The position numbers and the translations under genes are program-made. DNA of 64,000 nucleotides from Streptomyces sp. MA5143a (GTDB taxonomy: Bacteria > Actinomycetota > Actinomycetes > Streptomycetales > Streptomycetaceae): the NCBI RefSeq assembly GCF_900290235.1, contig NZ_OLMK01000020.1:1-64000 (forward strand). Reading direction: 5' to 3'. Position 1 is the stretch's first letter; the number at the start of each line of letters is the position of its first letter. Of the stretch, positions 26,074 to 36,455 are shown one piece after another. Below the pieces are notes generated by a model. That model was not told where the DNA came from. It was given only the letters and a program-made list of their open reading frames with translations, and made no database searches.

Positions 26074-27168
26074 ATGAAGAAGAGCCACCCCATCCGGCGG
26101 ACCCTGCTCGCCACCGCCGCCACCGTGTCCGGCATCGTGCTGCTGCTGTCGCTGAAGCCCGCCTCGGACCCGGCCGGATCGGTACAAGCCGGAGCGGCCG
26201 GGGGCGCTCCGTCGGCCCAGGGCGGGGTGGTGGCGGGCGCGCAGACCCTCACGGGCACCGCCGTGCAGACGGACTACGGCCCGGTCCAGGTCCGTATCAC
26301 CGTCGACGGCGGCAAGATCACCCAGGCCGACGCCGTCCAGAAGCCCAGCGGCGGCCGGTCCACGCAGATCAGCGGCACCGCGATCCCGAAGCTCAACCAG
26401 GCCGCCGTGGCCGCCGGTTCCGCCGACATCGACGCCGTCTCCGGCGCCACCTACACCAGCGACGGCTACAAGAAGTCCCTCCAGTCCGCCCTCGACCAGG
26501 CCGGCAAGGCGCAGGGCTCGGGCGGGCAGACGCTCACGGGTACGACCGTGCAGACGGACTACGGCCCGGTCCAGGTCCGTATCACCGTCGACGGCGGCAA
26601 GATCACCCAGGCCGACGCCGTCCAGAAGCCCAGCGGCGGCCGGTCCACGCAGATCAGCGGCACCGCGATCCCGAAGCTCAACCAGGCCGCTGTGGCCGCC
26701 GGTTCCGCCGACATCGACGCCGTCTCCGGCGCCACCTACACCAGCGACGGCTACAAGAAGTCCCTCCAGTCCGCCCTCGACCAGGCCGGCAAGGCGCAGG
26801 GCTCGGGCGGCGAGGGCTCGGGCGGCGGGGCCGAGGCGGGCGGCTCGCAGGACGCGGGCGGCGGCGCGGCGGACTCCGCGGCCGGGAAGTCGACGGGCAC
26901 GCAGGTGCTCACGGGCTCGGCCGTCAAGACGGACTACGGGCCGGTCCAGGTCCGTATCACCGTCACCGACGGCAGGATCACCAACGCCGAGGCGCTCCAA
27001 CAGCCGAGCGGCGGTCGCTCCACCCAGATCAGCGGCACCGCCATCCCCAAGCTCAACCAGAACGCCGTCGCGGCGGGGAGCGCCGACATCGACGCTGTCT
27101 CCGGTGCCACCTACACCAGCGAGGGATACAAGAAGTCCGTGCAGTCCGCCCTCGACCAGGCGGGCTGA
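26074..27168 (+). CDS. Exported protein with three FMN_bind domains (covalent flavin carrier)
   Basis: A 364-residue protein. The N-terminus HPIRRTLLATAATVSG has a twin-arginine-like pair and a hydrophobic core, so it is exported and perhaps membrane-anchored. Three FMN_bind domains follow at about 57-144, 152-239 and 277-364. Each contains DAVSGATYTS, the flavinylation motif; the acceptor Thr would be residues 126, 221 and 346. The domains are joined by Gly/Ser/Ala linkers. In the family, ApbE attaches FMN to this Thr by a phosphoester bond. ApbE is the next gene, 4 bp on. Three flavins in one chain could relay electrons outside the membrane. ATG 26074 follows GAAGGAG. Domains 1 and 2 are almost identical in DNA. 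Confidence 0.92.
   Translation: MKKSHPIRRTLLATAATVSGIVLLLSLKPASDPAGSVQAGAAGGAPSAQGGVVAGAQTLTGTAVQTDYGPVQVRITVDGGKITQADAVQKPSGGRSTQISGTAIPKLNQAAVAAGSADIDAVSGATYTSDGYKKSLQSALDQAGKAQGSGGQTLTGTTVQTDYGPVQVRITVDGGKITQADAVQKPSGGRSTQISGTAIPKLNQAAVAAGSADIDAVSGATYTSDGYKKSLQSALDQAGKAQGSGGEGSGGGAEAGGSQDAGGGAADSAAGKSTGTQVLTGSAVKTDYGPVQVRITVTDGRITNAEALQQPSGGRSTQISGTAIPKLNQNAVAAGSADIDAVSGATYTSEGYKKSVQSALDQAG
26242..26811 (+). repeat. 285-bp tandem duplication encoding FMN_bind domains 1 and 2
   Basis: The unit starting at 26242 recurs at 26527. Over about 250 bp I see one difference (GCCGTGG against GCTGTGG, near 26402 and 26687); only the first 20 or so bases of the unit differ more. Such identity in wobble positions means a recent duplication or gene conversion. 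Domain 3 is clearly more diverged. Confidence 0.9.
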
Positions 27169-27172
27169 TCCG

Positions 27173-27967
27173 GTGGCCGAACCCGCCGGGGCCGCCGCGC
27201 CCGCCCAGCTGCGGCACGCCGAGGAGGTCATGGGCACCGTCTTCTCCTTCGACGTCCGGGGAGGCGAGCCGGCGGCGATCAGGGCCGCGCTCGACGAGGC
27301 GGTGGCCGGGCTGCACACCGTGAACGAGGTGTTCAGCACCTACCGCGAGCAGAGCCAGATCTCCCGGCTGGCGCGGGCCGAGACCACCATCGAGGAGTGC
27401 GACCCGGAGGTCGCGGAGGTGCTCGGACTGTGTGCCGAGGCGGAGCGGGTGAGCAACGGCTGGTTCAGCGCGACCTACGAGGGCCGCTTCGATCCGACCG
27501 GCCTGGTGAAGGGGTGGGCGACGGAGCGGGCCGCTCTGCGTCTGGTCGAGGCGGGCGCGGCCGGGGTGAGCGTCAACGGCGGCGGCGACGTCCAGCTGTG
27601 CGGTGTGCCCGGCCCCGACCGGCCCTGGCGGGTGGGTGTGGCCGATCCGCTGCGGCCGGGTGGGCTGGCCGCGGTCGTCACCGCGGCGGGCGCGGACCGG
27701 TTGGCCGTCGCCACCTCGGGCACGGCCGAACGGGGCGCCCATATCGTCGACCCGCGCACCGGGAAGTCCGCGGTCACCGACCTGGTGTCGGTGACGGTGG
27801 TCGCTCCCCGGCTGACCTGGGCGGACTGCTGGGCGACGGCGGCGTTCGCGATGGGGTCGCGGGAAGGTCTGGCCTGGCTGGAGTCACTGCCGGACGTGGA
27901 GGCCCTGCTGATCACGGCGGGCGACGAGGTGCGGTGCACGGGAGGGCTGGCCTCCCGCCTGGGATGA
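27173..27967 (+). CDS. apbE: ApbE-family FMN transferase
   Basis: A 264-residue flavin transferase that would move FMN from FAD onto Thr of SGAT motifs in the preceding gene product. Family motifs: VMGTVFSFDV, GRFDPTGLVKGWATERA, VNGGGDVQL, VATSGTAERGAHIVDPRTG and the C-terminal metal-binding WADCWATAAFAMG. The GTG start lies 4 bp after the FMN_bind stop, so the two are coupled. No signal peptide or lipobox is visible, unlike many ApbE proteins, which suggests flavin attachment in the cytoplasm before export. A 20-bp tandem repeat covers its stop codon. Confidence 0.92.
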   Translation: MAEPAGAAAPAQLRHAEEVMGTVFSFDVRGGEPAAIRAALDEAVAGLHTVNEVFSTYREQSQISRLARAETTIEECDPEVAEVLGLCAEAERVSNGWFSATYEGRFDPTGLVKGWATERAALRLVEAGAAGVSVNGGGDVQLCGVPGPDRPWRVGVADPLRPGGLAAVVTAAGADRLAVATSGTAERGAHIVDPRTGKSAVTDLVSVTVVAPRLTWADCWATAAFAMGSREGLAWLESLPDVEALLITAGDEVRCTGGLASRLG

Positions 27968-28032
27968 CCGGGGCACGCCTGGGATGACCGGGGCACGCCT
28001 GGGATGACCGGGGCACGCCTGGGATGACCGGG
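27961..28032 (+). repeat. 20-bp tandem repeat over the apbE stop codon
   Basis: GGGATGACCGGGGCACGCCT is repeated exactly at 27961, 27981 and 28001, with a partial fourth copy at 28021-28032. The first copy supplies the apbE stop TGA (27965-27967). The period is not a multiple of 3, so slippage could change the C-terminus. Confidence 0.9.
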
Positions 28033-28083
28033 CCTGCCTGGTGTCACCGGGCAGACCTGGACCGCACCGTCCCGCCGTCGCCG

Positions 28084-28620
28084 TCAGTGGCCGTTCTGGG
28101 CCAGCCGCAGCAGATGGTCCGCGAGGGCCTGACCGCCCACCGGGTCACGGCTGATCAGCAGCAGCGTGTCGTCGCCGGCGATGGTGCCCAGCACATCGTG
28201 GAGCTCCGCCTGGTCGATGGCCGAGGCCAGGAACTGGGCCGCGCCCGGCGGCGTACGGAGCACCACCAGGTTCGCGGAGGCCTCCGCGGAGATCAGCAGC
28301 TCCGCCGAGAGCCGCCGCATCCGCTCCTCCTTCGCGGACCCACCGAGCGGTGCCCGGGGCGTACGGAAACCGCCCTCGCTCGGCACCGCGTAGATGAGGT
28401 CGCCGTCGGTGTTGCGGATCTTCACCGCGTTCAGCTCGTCCAGGTCCCGGGAGAGCGTCGCCTGGGTGACGCTCAGCCCGTCGTCGGACAGCAGCTTCGC
28501 CAACTGGCTCTGCGAGCGCACCGGTTGCCGGTTGAGGATGTCCACGATCCGCCGGTGGCGTGCCGTACGGGTCTGCGGCACCGCGGGCCCCGCCTGGTCG
28601 TGCTCCTGCGCCTGGCTCAT
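28084..28620 (-). CDS. argR: Arginine repressor
   Basis: A 178-residue ArgR. The N-terminal winged helix holds [20 protein letters not shown] then LSRDLDEL, and the C-terminal oligomerisation and arginine-binding domain holds the conserved [15 protein letters not shown] and [12 protein letters not shown]. With arginine bound, the hexamer represses arg genes at ARG boxes; such boxes are seen at argH and argC here. The ATG at 28618-28620 follows a GGGGAATGGGA ribosome site. It is the last gene of argCJBDR, 19 bp after argD. Confidence 0.96.
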   Translation of the reverse strand: MSQAQEHDQAGPAVPQTRTARHRRIVDILNRQPVRSQSQLAKLLSDDGLSVTQATLSRDLDELNAVKIRNTDGDLIYAVPSEGGFRTPRAPLGGSAKEERMRRLSAELLISAEASANLVVLRTPPGAAQFLASAIDQAELHDVLGTIAGDDTLLLISRDPVGGQALADHLLRLAQNGH

Positions 28621-28639
28621 CGTCGTCCCATTCCCCGGA

Positions 28640-29836
28640 TCATCCGTCCCCCTTGGTCGCGTCCAGGACACCGGGCAGCGCCCGGAGGAAGGCGTCCACC
28701 TCGGCGTCACCGATGTTCAGCGCCGGCATGAGCCGTACGACATCGGGGGCGGGCGCGTTCACCAGGAGACCGGCGTCCTGAGCCGCCTGCTGCGCCTGGG
28801 GCGCGAGCGGCTCGGTGAGCACGATACCCAGCAGGAGGCCCGCGCCACGGACATGGGCGATCAACGGGTGGCCGAGGGACTCGATGCCCTCCCGCAGCCG
28901 CTCGCTCTGCCGCTTCACGTTCTCCAGCAGGCCCTCGGCCCGGATGGTCTCCAGGACGGCGAGCCCGGCGGCGCACGCGACGGGGTTGCCGCCGAAGGTG
29001 GTCCCGTGGTGACCGGGCCGCAGGAACTCCGCGGCCCGGCCGAAGGCGACGGTCGCGCCGAGCGGGAGTCCGCCGCCGAGGCCCTTGGCGAGGGTGACGA
29101 CGTCCGGCAGGACGCCCTCGTGGGCCTGGTACTCGAACCAGTGCCCGGTCCGGCCGACGCCGGTCTGCACCTCGTCGAGGACCAGCAGGGAACCGGTGGC
29201 CGCGGTGATCGCGCGGGCCGCCTTCAGATAGCCGGGGGGCGGGACGACGACGCCGTTCTCCCCCTGGATCGGCTCGATGATGACGAGCGCCGTCTCCTCG
29301 GTGACCGCGGCGGCCAAGGCCTTGGCGTCGCCGTAGGGCACGTGGGTGACGTCGCCGGGCAGCGGGTGGAAACCGGTCTGCTTGCCGGGCTGGCCGGTCA
29401 GGGCGAGGGCGCCCATGGTCCGGCCGTGGAAGCCGCCCGTGGTGGCGACCATATGGGTCCGCCCGGTCAGCCGGCCGATCTTGAAGGCGCCCTCGTTGGC
29501 CTCGGCGCCGGAGTTGCAGAAGAAGACCTTGCCGTCCCGGCCGAAGGTCTCCAGGAGCCGTTCGGCGAGCGCGACGGGCGGCTCGGCGACGAACAGGTTG
29601 GAGACATGTCCGAGAGAGGCGATCTGCCTGCTGACGGCCTCGACGACCGCCGGGTGGGCGTGGCCGAGGGCGTTGACCGCGATTCCGCCGACGAAGTCCA
29701 GGTACTCCTTGCCGTCGGCGTCCCACAGGGTGCTGCCCTCACCGCGGACGAGGGGCAGTCTCGGGGTGCCGTAGTTGTTCATGAGCGAGCCCTGCCACCG
29801 CTGGGTCAGCTCTGCGTTGCTCGCGGTCCCGGTCAT
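28640..29836 (-). CDS. argD: Acetylornithine aminotransferase
   Basis: A 398-residue class-III PLP aminotransferase that converts N-acetylglutamate semialdehyde and glutamate to N-acetylornithine. [18 protein letters not shown] holds the PLP-ring Asp, and the catalytic Lys lies in [16 protein letters not shown]. The glycine loop [16 protein letters not shown] is typical. ATG 29834-29836 overlaps the argB stop by 4 bp (ATGA). Length and context match bacterial ArgD in full. Confidence 0.96.
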   Translation of the reverse strand: MTGTASNAELTQRWQGSLMNNYGTPRLPLVRGEGSTLWDADGKEYLDFVGGIAVNALGHAHPAVVEAVSRQIASLGHVSNLFVAEPPVALAERLLETFGRDGKVFFCNSGAEANEGAFKIGRLTGRTHMVATTGGFHGRTMGALALTGQPGKQTGFHPLPGDVTHVPYGDAKALAAAVTEETALVIIEPIQGENGVVVPPPGYLKAARAITAATGSLLVLDEVQTGVGRTGHWFEYQAHEGVLPDVVTLAKGLGGGLPLGATVAFGRAAEFLRPGHHGTTFGGNPVACAAGLAVLETIRAEGLLENVKRQSERLREGIESLGHPLIAHVRGAGLLLGIVLTEPLAPQAQQAAQDAGLLVNAPAPDVVRLMPALNIGDAEVDAFLRALPGVLDATKGDG

Positions 29837-30740
29837 TCGGCGTCCCCCTCGGTCACGGCGTCGGGCACGACCATCGTGCCGATGCCCTCGTCGGTGAAGA
29901 TCTCCAGCAGGATCGAGTGCTGGACCCGGCCGTCGATGACGCGGGCGGTATTCACGCCGTTGCGCACGGCGTGCAGGCAGCCCTCCATCTTCGGCACCAT
30001 GCCGGAGGACAGCTCCGGCAGGAGTTTCTCCAGCTGGGAAGCGGTGAGGCGGCTGATCACCTCGTCGCTGTTCGGCCAGTCCTCGTAGAGGCCCTCGACA
30101 TCGGTGAGGACCATGAGGGTCTCGGCGCCCAGCGCGGCAGCGAGTGCCGCAGCCGCCGTATCAGCATTGACGTTGTAGACATGTCCGTCGTCCTCGCTCC
30201 GGGCGATCGACGAGACGACCGGGATGCGGCCGTCGGCGAGCAGCGCCTCGATCGCACCCGTGTCGATGTCGGTGATCTCGCCGACCCGCCCGATGTCGAC
30301 GCGTTCGCCGTCGATCTCCGGCTGGTGCTTGATGGCGGTGATGGTGTGCGCGTCCTCGCCGGTCAGACCGACGGCGAGCGGTCCGTGCTGGTTGAGCAGG
30401 CCGACCAGTTCGCGCTGCACCTGCCCGGCGAGCACCATGCGTACGACGTCCATGGCGTCCTCGGTGGTGACGCGCAGCCCGGCTTTGAACTCGCTGACGA
30501 TGCCGTGCTTGTCGAGGGCGGCGCTGATCTGCGGGCCGCCGCCGTGCACGACGACGACGTTCAGGCCGGCGTGCCGCAGGAAGACGACGTCCTGGGCGAA
30601 CGCCGCCTTCAGCTCCTCGTCGATCATGGCGTTGCCGCCGAACTTGATGACGACCGTCTTGCCGTTGTGGCGGGTCAGCCAGGGCAGGGCCTCGATGAGG
30701 ATCTGGGCCTTGGGGAGAGCGGTGTGTTTCCGCGTGGTGC

Positions 30741-30744
<4 letters not shown>
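29833..30744 (-). CDS. argB: Acetylglutamate kinase
   Basis: A 303-residue amino-acid kinase that phosphorylates N-acetylglutamate. The phosphate-binding [10 protein letters not shown], the substrate loop [10 protein letters not shown] and the [18 protein letters not shown] segment are intact. The N-terminal extension ([22 protein letters not shown]) is like that of arginine-inhibited NAGKs, which suggests feedback inhibition by arginine. ATG 30742-30744 overlaps the argJ stop by 4 bp. Confidence 0.96.
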
Positions 30745-32973
<2,229 letters not shown>

Positions 32974-33058
32974 CAGTGATCACGGGGGCACGCCTTCGCG
33001 TCGGTGGGGGCACTGCGGGCGAGTGGTGCCGTCGTGAGCGGGACGACCGGGCGCCGAC

Positions 33059-33205
33059 GTGATCTTCGACGACGCGATGACCGCGTCCGTGGTGGAGACC
33101 GCCGACGCGATCGGCAAGCCCGTGCTCTCCAACCCGTGCTCTCCAACCCGTGCTCTCCAGCGACCAGCGCGTCTTCCACCACTGCACCCGGCCGTCCACC
33201 ATTGA
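33059..33205 (+). pseudogene. Remnant of an Asp/Glu/hydantoin racemase-superfamily gene
   Basis: A frame with good codon bias reads VIFDDAMTASVVETADAIGKPVLS, then runs into a 14-bp tandem repeat (33119-33160) and stops at 33203-33205. If two of the repeat copies are removed, the frame becomes GKPVLSSDQRVFHHC. This is like the C-terminal GKPVL[ST]xNQ motif of maleate isomerase and Asp/Glu racemase proteins. No start or N-terminal part remains. I infer a decayed gene fragment; the family match rests on a short motif. Confidence 0.35.
33119..33160 (+). repeat. 14-bp tandem repeat, three copies
   Basis: CCCGTGCTCTCCAA at 33119-33132 and 33133-33146, then CCCGTGCTCTCCAG at 33147-33160. The repeat lies inside the gene remnant and shifts its reading frame. 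Confidence 0.85.
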
Positions 33206-33240
33206 TCCTTGCCGTCCCCGGCTGAACCACAGGAGCCAGC

Positions 33241-34053
33241 ATGCCGAGGTTCGCAGCGAACCTGTCCATGATGTACACCGAGTACGACTTCCTCGACCGC
33301 TTCGCACCGGCCGCGGCCGACGGCTTCCAGGCCGTCGAGTACCTCTTCCCCTACGCCCATGACGCCGCCGAGCTGCGCCGCCGGCTCGACGACCACGGCG
33401 TGGAGCAGGTGCTCTTCAACGCGCCTCCCGGAGCGTGGGAGTCCGGGGAGCGCGGGACGGCGGCGCTGCCCGGACGCGAGGCGGAGACCCGTTCCGGGGT
33501 CGACCGGGCGCTGGAGTACGCGGCGGCGCTGGACTGCCCGCGGGTGCACCTGATGGCCGGACTGGTGCGACCGGACGCGACACCGGCGGAGTGGGCCAGG
33601 CACCGGGGCACCTACCTGACCAACCTGGCCTGGGCCGCGGAACGGGCCGCCTCCGCGGGCGTCGACATCCTGATCGAGCCGATCAACGGCCGCGACATGC
33701 CCGGATACTTCCTGAGTACCCAGGCCGAGGCCCATGGCGTGACGCGGGAGGTGGGCGCCTCGCATCTCAAGGTGCAGCTCGACCTCTACCACTGCCAGAT
33801 CGTCGAGGGCGACCTCACCACGACGTTGCGCCGCGACCTGCCGACCGGCCGGGTCGGTCATCTGCAGATCGCGGGTGTGCCCGACCGGAGTGAGCCCGAC
33901 CGGGGTGAGTTCAACGTCCGCCATCTGCTCGACGTGGTCGACGAGCTGGGCTTCGACGGGTGGATCGGTTGCGAGTACCGCCCCCGCGCCGGCACGAGCG
34001 AGGGTCTTGGCTGGCTGAACGACTACCGCGGCCGCCGAGGCGACAGCGCGTGA
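33241..34053 (+). CDS. Hydroxypyruvate isomerase-family TIM-barrel protein
   Basis: A 270-residue sugar-isomerase-type TIM barrel. It begins [20 protein letters not shown], typical of Hyi/OtnI, with the metal-site regions [28 protein letters not shown] and WIGCEYRPR. Family enzymes interconvert hydroxypyruvate and tartronate semialdehyde or the matching oxo-tetronates. ATG 33241 follows AGGAG. No glyoxylate carboligase or tartronate semialdehyde reductase gene lies nearby, so its pathway here is open. The preceding gene remnant may once have been its partner. Confidence 0.88.
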   Translation: MPRFAANLSMMYTEYDFLDRFAPAAADGFQAVEYLFPYAHDAAELRRRLDDHGVEQVLFNAPPGAWESGERGTAALPGREAETRSGVDRALEYAAALDCPRVHLMAGLVRPDATPAEWARHRGTYLTNLAWAAERAASAGVDILIEPINGRDMPGYFLSTQAEAHGVTREVGASHLKVQLDLYHCQIVEGDLTTTLRRDLPTGRVGHLQIAGVPDRSEPDRGEFNVRHLLDVVDELGFDGWIGCEYRPRAGTSEGLGWLNDYRGRRGDSA

Positions 34054-34175
34054 GGATGCCGTCGCGGCCGGAGGGCGCGGGGCAACCGGCCGCGGGAGTC
34101 ATCGAGCGGTGTGTCCTCGGGGCAGGCTGCCTCCCCAGTGGTCTCCACGGGTGAGAGCAACGTGCGCCATCGGGC

Positions 34176-34529
34176 TCAGGACACGGTCACGTAGATCTTG
34201 CGCACGGTTTCGATGGTCTTCCAGACACCCACGTAGCCCGGCTTCATGACAAAGCTGTCGCCGGCCTTGTAGATCACCGGCTCGCCGCCCTCCGGCGTGA
34301 GTTCGACGACGCCGGAAAGGATGTGGCAGAACTCGAAGGTCTCGCCCTTGATCGAGCGCGTCTCCCCGGGCGTCGCCTCCCAGACTCCCGTATGGATCGT
34401 TTCCCCGCGGGCGTCGTCCTGTGCCCAGGTCTTGTACGTCGGATCGCCGGAGATCAGGCGTCCCGGCAGCGGGCCGGACTCCTTGGGCACGAAGGAGGGA
34501 TCGGTGTCGATGGTCTTCAGGAGCGACAT
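34176..34529 (-). CDS. Cupin-domain protein
   Basis: A 117-residue single cupin: WEATPGETRSIKGETFEFCHILSG is the first cupin motif and YKAGDSFVMKPGYVGVW the second. The fold binds metal through His and Glu, but only one likely His is present in motif 1 (FCHILSG), so the metal site may be reduced. The group resembles the EutQ-like or DUF861-type cupins. ATG 34527-34529 follows GAGGAAC. It stands alone, convergent with the isomerase gene. Function unknown. Confidence 0.85.
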   Translation of the reverse strand: MSLLKTIDTDPSFVPKESGPLPGRLISGDPTYKTWAQDDARGETIHTGVWEATPGETRSIKGETFEFCHILSGVVELTPEGGEPVIYKAGDSFVMKPGYVGVWKTIETVRKIYVTVS

Positions 34530-34803
34530 GCTTGTTCCTCTACTGCTATGGCCCACGGAACTGCTTATGGCCCACGGACCGACAAGGCTCTGGAGACGTC
34601 GAGTGTCCCCGGCATTCCGCACGGAGCCCATGCATGAACTGTCCATTGCGGACACCGTGTTCGGACGTTGTGTCAAGGACACACGGCGGAGGTGGGTGGA
34701 TACCCGGCCTTGCACCGGTCCGGACGCATGAAGTTCAGGCCCTCGATGGTCCGCTTTCCGAGTTCAGACGTCTCGGTGGGGCCGGCCACGGCAGACTGCG
34801 CGC

Positions 34804-35199
34804 ATGCGACTCCCCGCCGAGGCCGTCGCCGCCACCGCGCTGATCGAGGTCGTCAGGATCTCGGCGCTTCCGGTGAAGAAGGGCGACCCCTATCCCGGCC
34901 GTGTGGTCGCGCACTGGGCCGGGGCCGAGGTCGCGGACGCCCTGGCGCTGATCGAGGAACTGTCGGGGGGCGAACAGCACCGGTGCGGGTTCTCTCCCGG
35001 GTGGAGCGTCCGGGCCTACGGGGACGCCCTCGACACGGCACTGTTCGAAGCCGCGTTCTGCTTCACGTGCCAGGAGGTCCGCATGCACGGACCGGCCGTG
35101 CCACCCCCGCTGGCCAAGCAGTTCTTCGACCCGGCGGCCCCACCGGCCCGGACCCTGCTGGCCCGCTTCCGCGCGGTGTCCGCGCGGACAGAGACCTGA
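34804..35199 (+). CDS. Hypothetical protein with CFTC motif
   Basis: A 131-residue soluble protein with mixed alpha/beta character and a CFTCQEVRMHG segment near residue 85, where two Cys could bind metal or form a disulfide. No signal peptide or membrane span is seen. The ATG is preceded at 6 nt by CAGACT, a weak -10-like element, with no ribosome site, so it may be leaderless. It is the first of several uncharacterised genes at 34.8-39.4 kb. I do not recognise the family. Confidence 0.65.
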   Translation: MRLPAEAVAATALIEVVRISALPVKKGDPYPGRVVAHWAGAEVADALALIEELSGGEQHRCGFSPGWSVRAYGDALDTALFEAAFCFTCQEVRMHGPAVPPPLAKQFFDPAAPPARTLLARFRAVSARTET

Positions 35200-35240
35200 G
35201 GGCCGGTCCCGATGTCAGCGGGGTGCCGTACCTTCGGGCC

Positions 35241-36431
35241 ATGTCGATCACAGCCCGCCTGCGCGACTCGGTGCAGTTGCCGAACGGTGCATCCCTGGTC
35301 AACGGCTTCGCCCTCGACAGCCGAGCCGACCGCCCGCATCGCGCCCTCCTGAGGAACGGGCCCACACTGGAGGTCCACGACCTGGCCGGGCTGTTCACAG
35401 ATGACCCTGCGCCGACCGCCGTCTTCCCGCTGCCCTGGCCCGGCTGGCGCGGGGGCGTCCACTCGGTGAGCGCCGACGCGTCGTTCGCGGTGTTCTCGGG
35501 CCAGCGGGCGGTGCGGGCCGTGGCCCCCGGCGGAGCGACGCTGTGGGAGTACCGGCACGGCTGCTGGAGCCCCCTCCTCGGCCACCCGCACACCGGGGAC
35601 GAACAGGAGGTGTGCGACGGGCTGGAGCACGGGTCCTGCCGCGTATCCGACGACGGCCGGCTCGTCTGGGCACATGTCGTGGCGCCGGAGGAGCACGGCG
35701 GGCAGGAGTACTGGGCCGTCCTGGACGCGCGCACCGGGAGTGAGCTGGCCCGGCTGCCGCTGGACAGCGCGGCCTCCGGCTCCCACCACGTCTCCCACCC
35801 TGACGGCGTCCACATGGGGCTGAGCATCGGCATGGGCCAGGACGGCCTCCTGCTGCACTGGGCCCGCTGGGACGGCGAGGAGCTGACCGCCTGGGACCTG
35901 AACGAGACCCTGGACCGCGACCTGACGGATGTCCACCCGGCGCATCCCGGCTTCCTGACCGCCGAGCACCACGGCACGGACCTGCGGCTGCACGCCCTCG
36001 ACGGCACGGTGCTCGCCGAGGGAGCAGCGGCGGAGGCCGGACCGGAGTCCCGTGACGAGGCGGACCTCGACGGCGCATACGACGAGGACGACGAGGGCGA
36101 CGAGGGCGACGAGGGCGACGAGGGCGACGAGGGCGACGAGGGCGACGAAGATGAAGACGACCTCGACGACGAGGACGAGTCGCCCTGCTGGGACCACGGC
36201 GGCGGCTTCGTCGACGCGGACACCGTCATCGCGTCGACGATCGACGCCGCCGACGACCCGGCGGAGGGCCGCCACTGGCTGCTCGACGCGCACATCCTGG
36301 AGATACGCGGCGCGATCACGTACCCCACCGGCCACGTCGACAGCTATGTGCGCCCGCTCGGGGACGGGACCTGGCTCACCTACGACGACACGAGCGGCAC
36401 GCTCGCCCGCTGGAGCGAAGCGGCGTCATGA
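35241..36431 (+). CDS. Hypothetical acidic protein with DEG repeats
   Basis: A 396-residue protein. Residues 1-270 alternate short beta-like stretches with charged turns (AVRAVAPGGATLWEYRHG; WAVLDARTGSELARLPL), which suggests a beta-propeller-like fold. Residues about 272-314 are extremely acidic and contain six DEG repeats from a 9-bp minisatellite. The C-terminal 80 residues return to a folded pattern (GGGFVDADTVIAST; HWLLDAHILEIRG). ATG 35241 is preceded at 6 nt by TACCTT without a ribosome site, so it is probably leaderless. No known function. Confidence 0.75.
   Translation: MSITARLRDSVQLPNGASLVNGFALDSRADRPHRALLRNGPTLEVHDLAGLFTDDPAPTAVFPLPWPGWRGGVHSVSADASFAVFSGQRAVRAVAPGGATLWEYRHGCWSPLLGHPHTGDEQEVCDGLEHGSCRVSDDGRLVWAHVVAPEEHGGQEYWAVLDARTGSELARLPLDSAASGSHHVSHPDGVHMGLSIGMGQDGLLLHWARWDGEELTAWDLNETLDRDLTDVHPAHPGFLTAEHHGTDLRLHALDGTVLAEGAAAEAGPESRDEADLDGAYDEDDEGDEGDEGDEGDEGDEGDEDEDDLDDEDESPCWDHGGGFVDADTVIASTIDAADDPAEGRHWLLDAHILEIRGAITYPTGHVDSYVRPLGDGTWLTYDDTSGTLARWSEAAS
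36090..36143 (+). repeat. 9-bp minisatellite, six copies (DEG codons)
   Basis: GACGAGGGC is repeated six times without change at 36090-36143, each copy encoding Asp-Glu-Gly. Because the unit is three codons, copy number can change without a frameshift. Confidence 0.95.
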
Positions 36432-36455
36432 ACGCGAGCTCCGGCCGTCCCCGCG

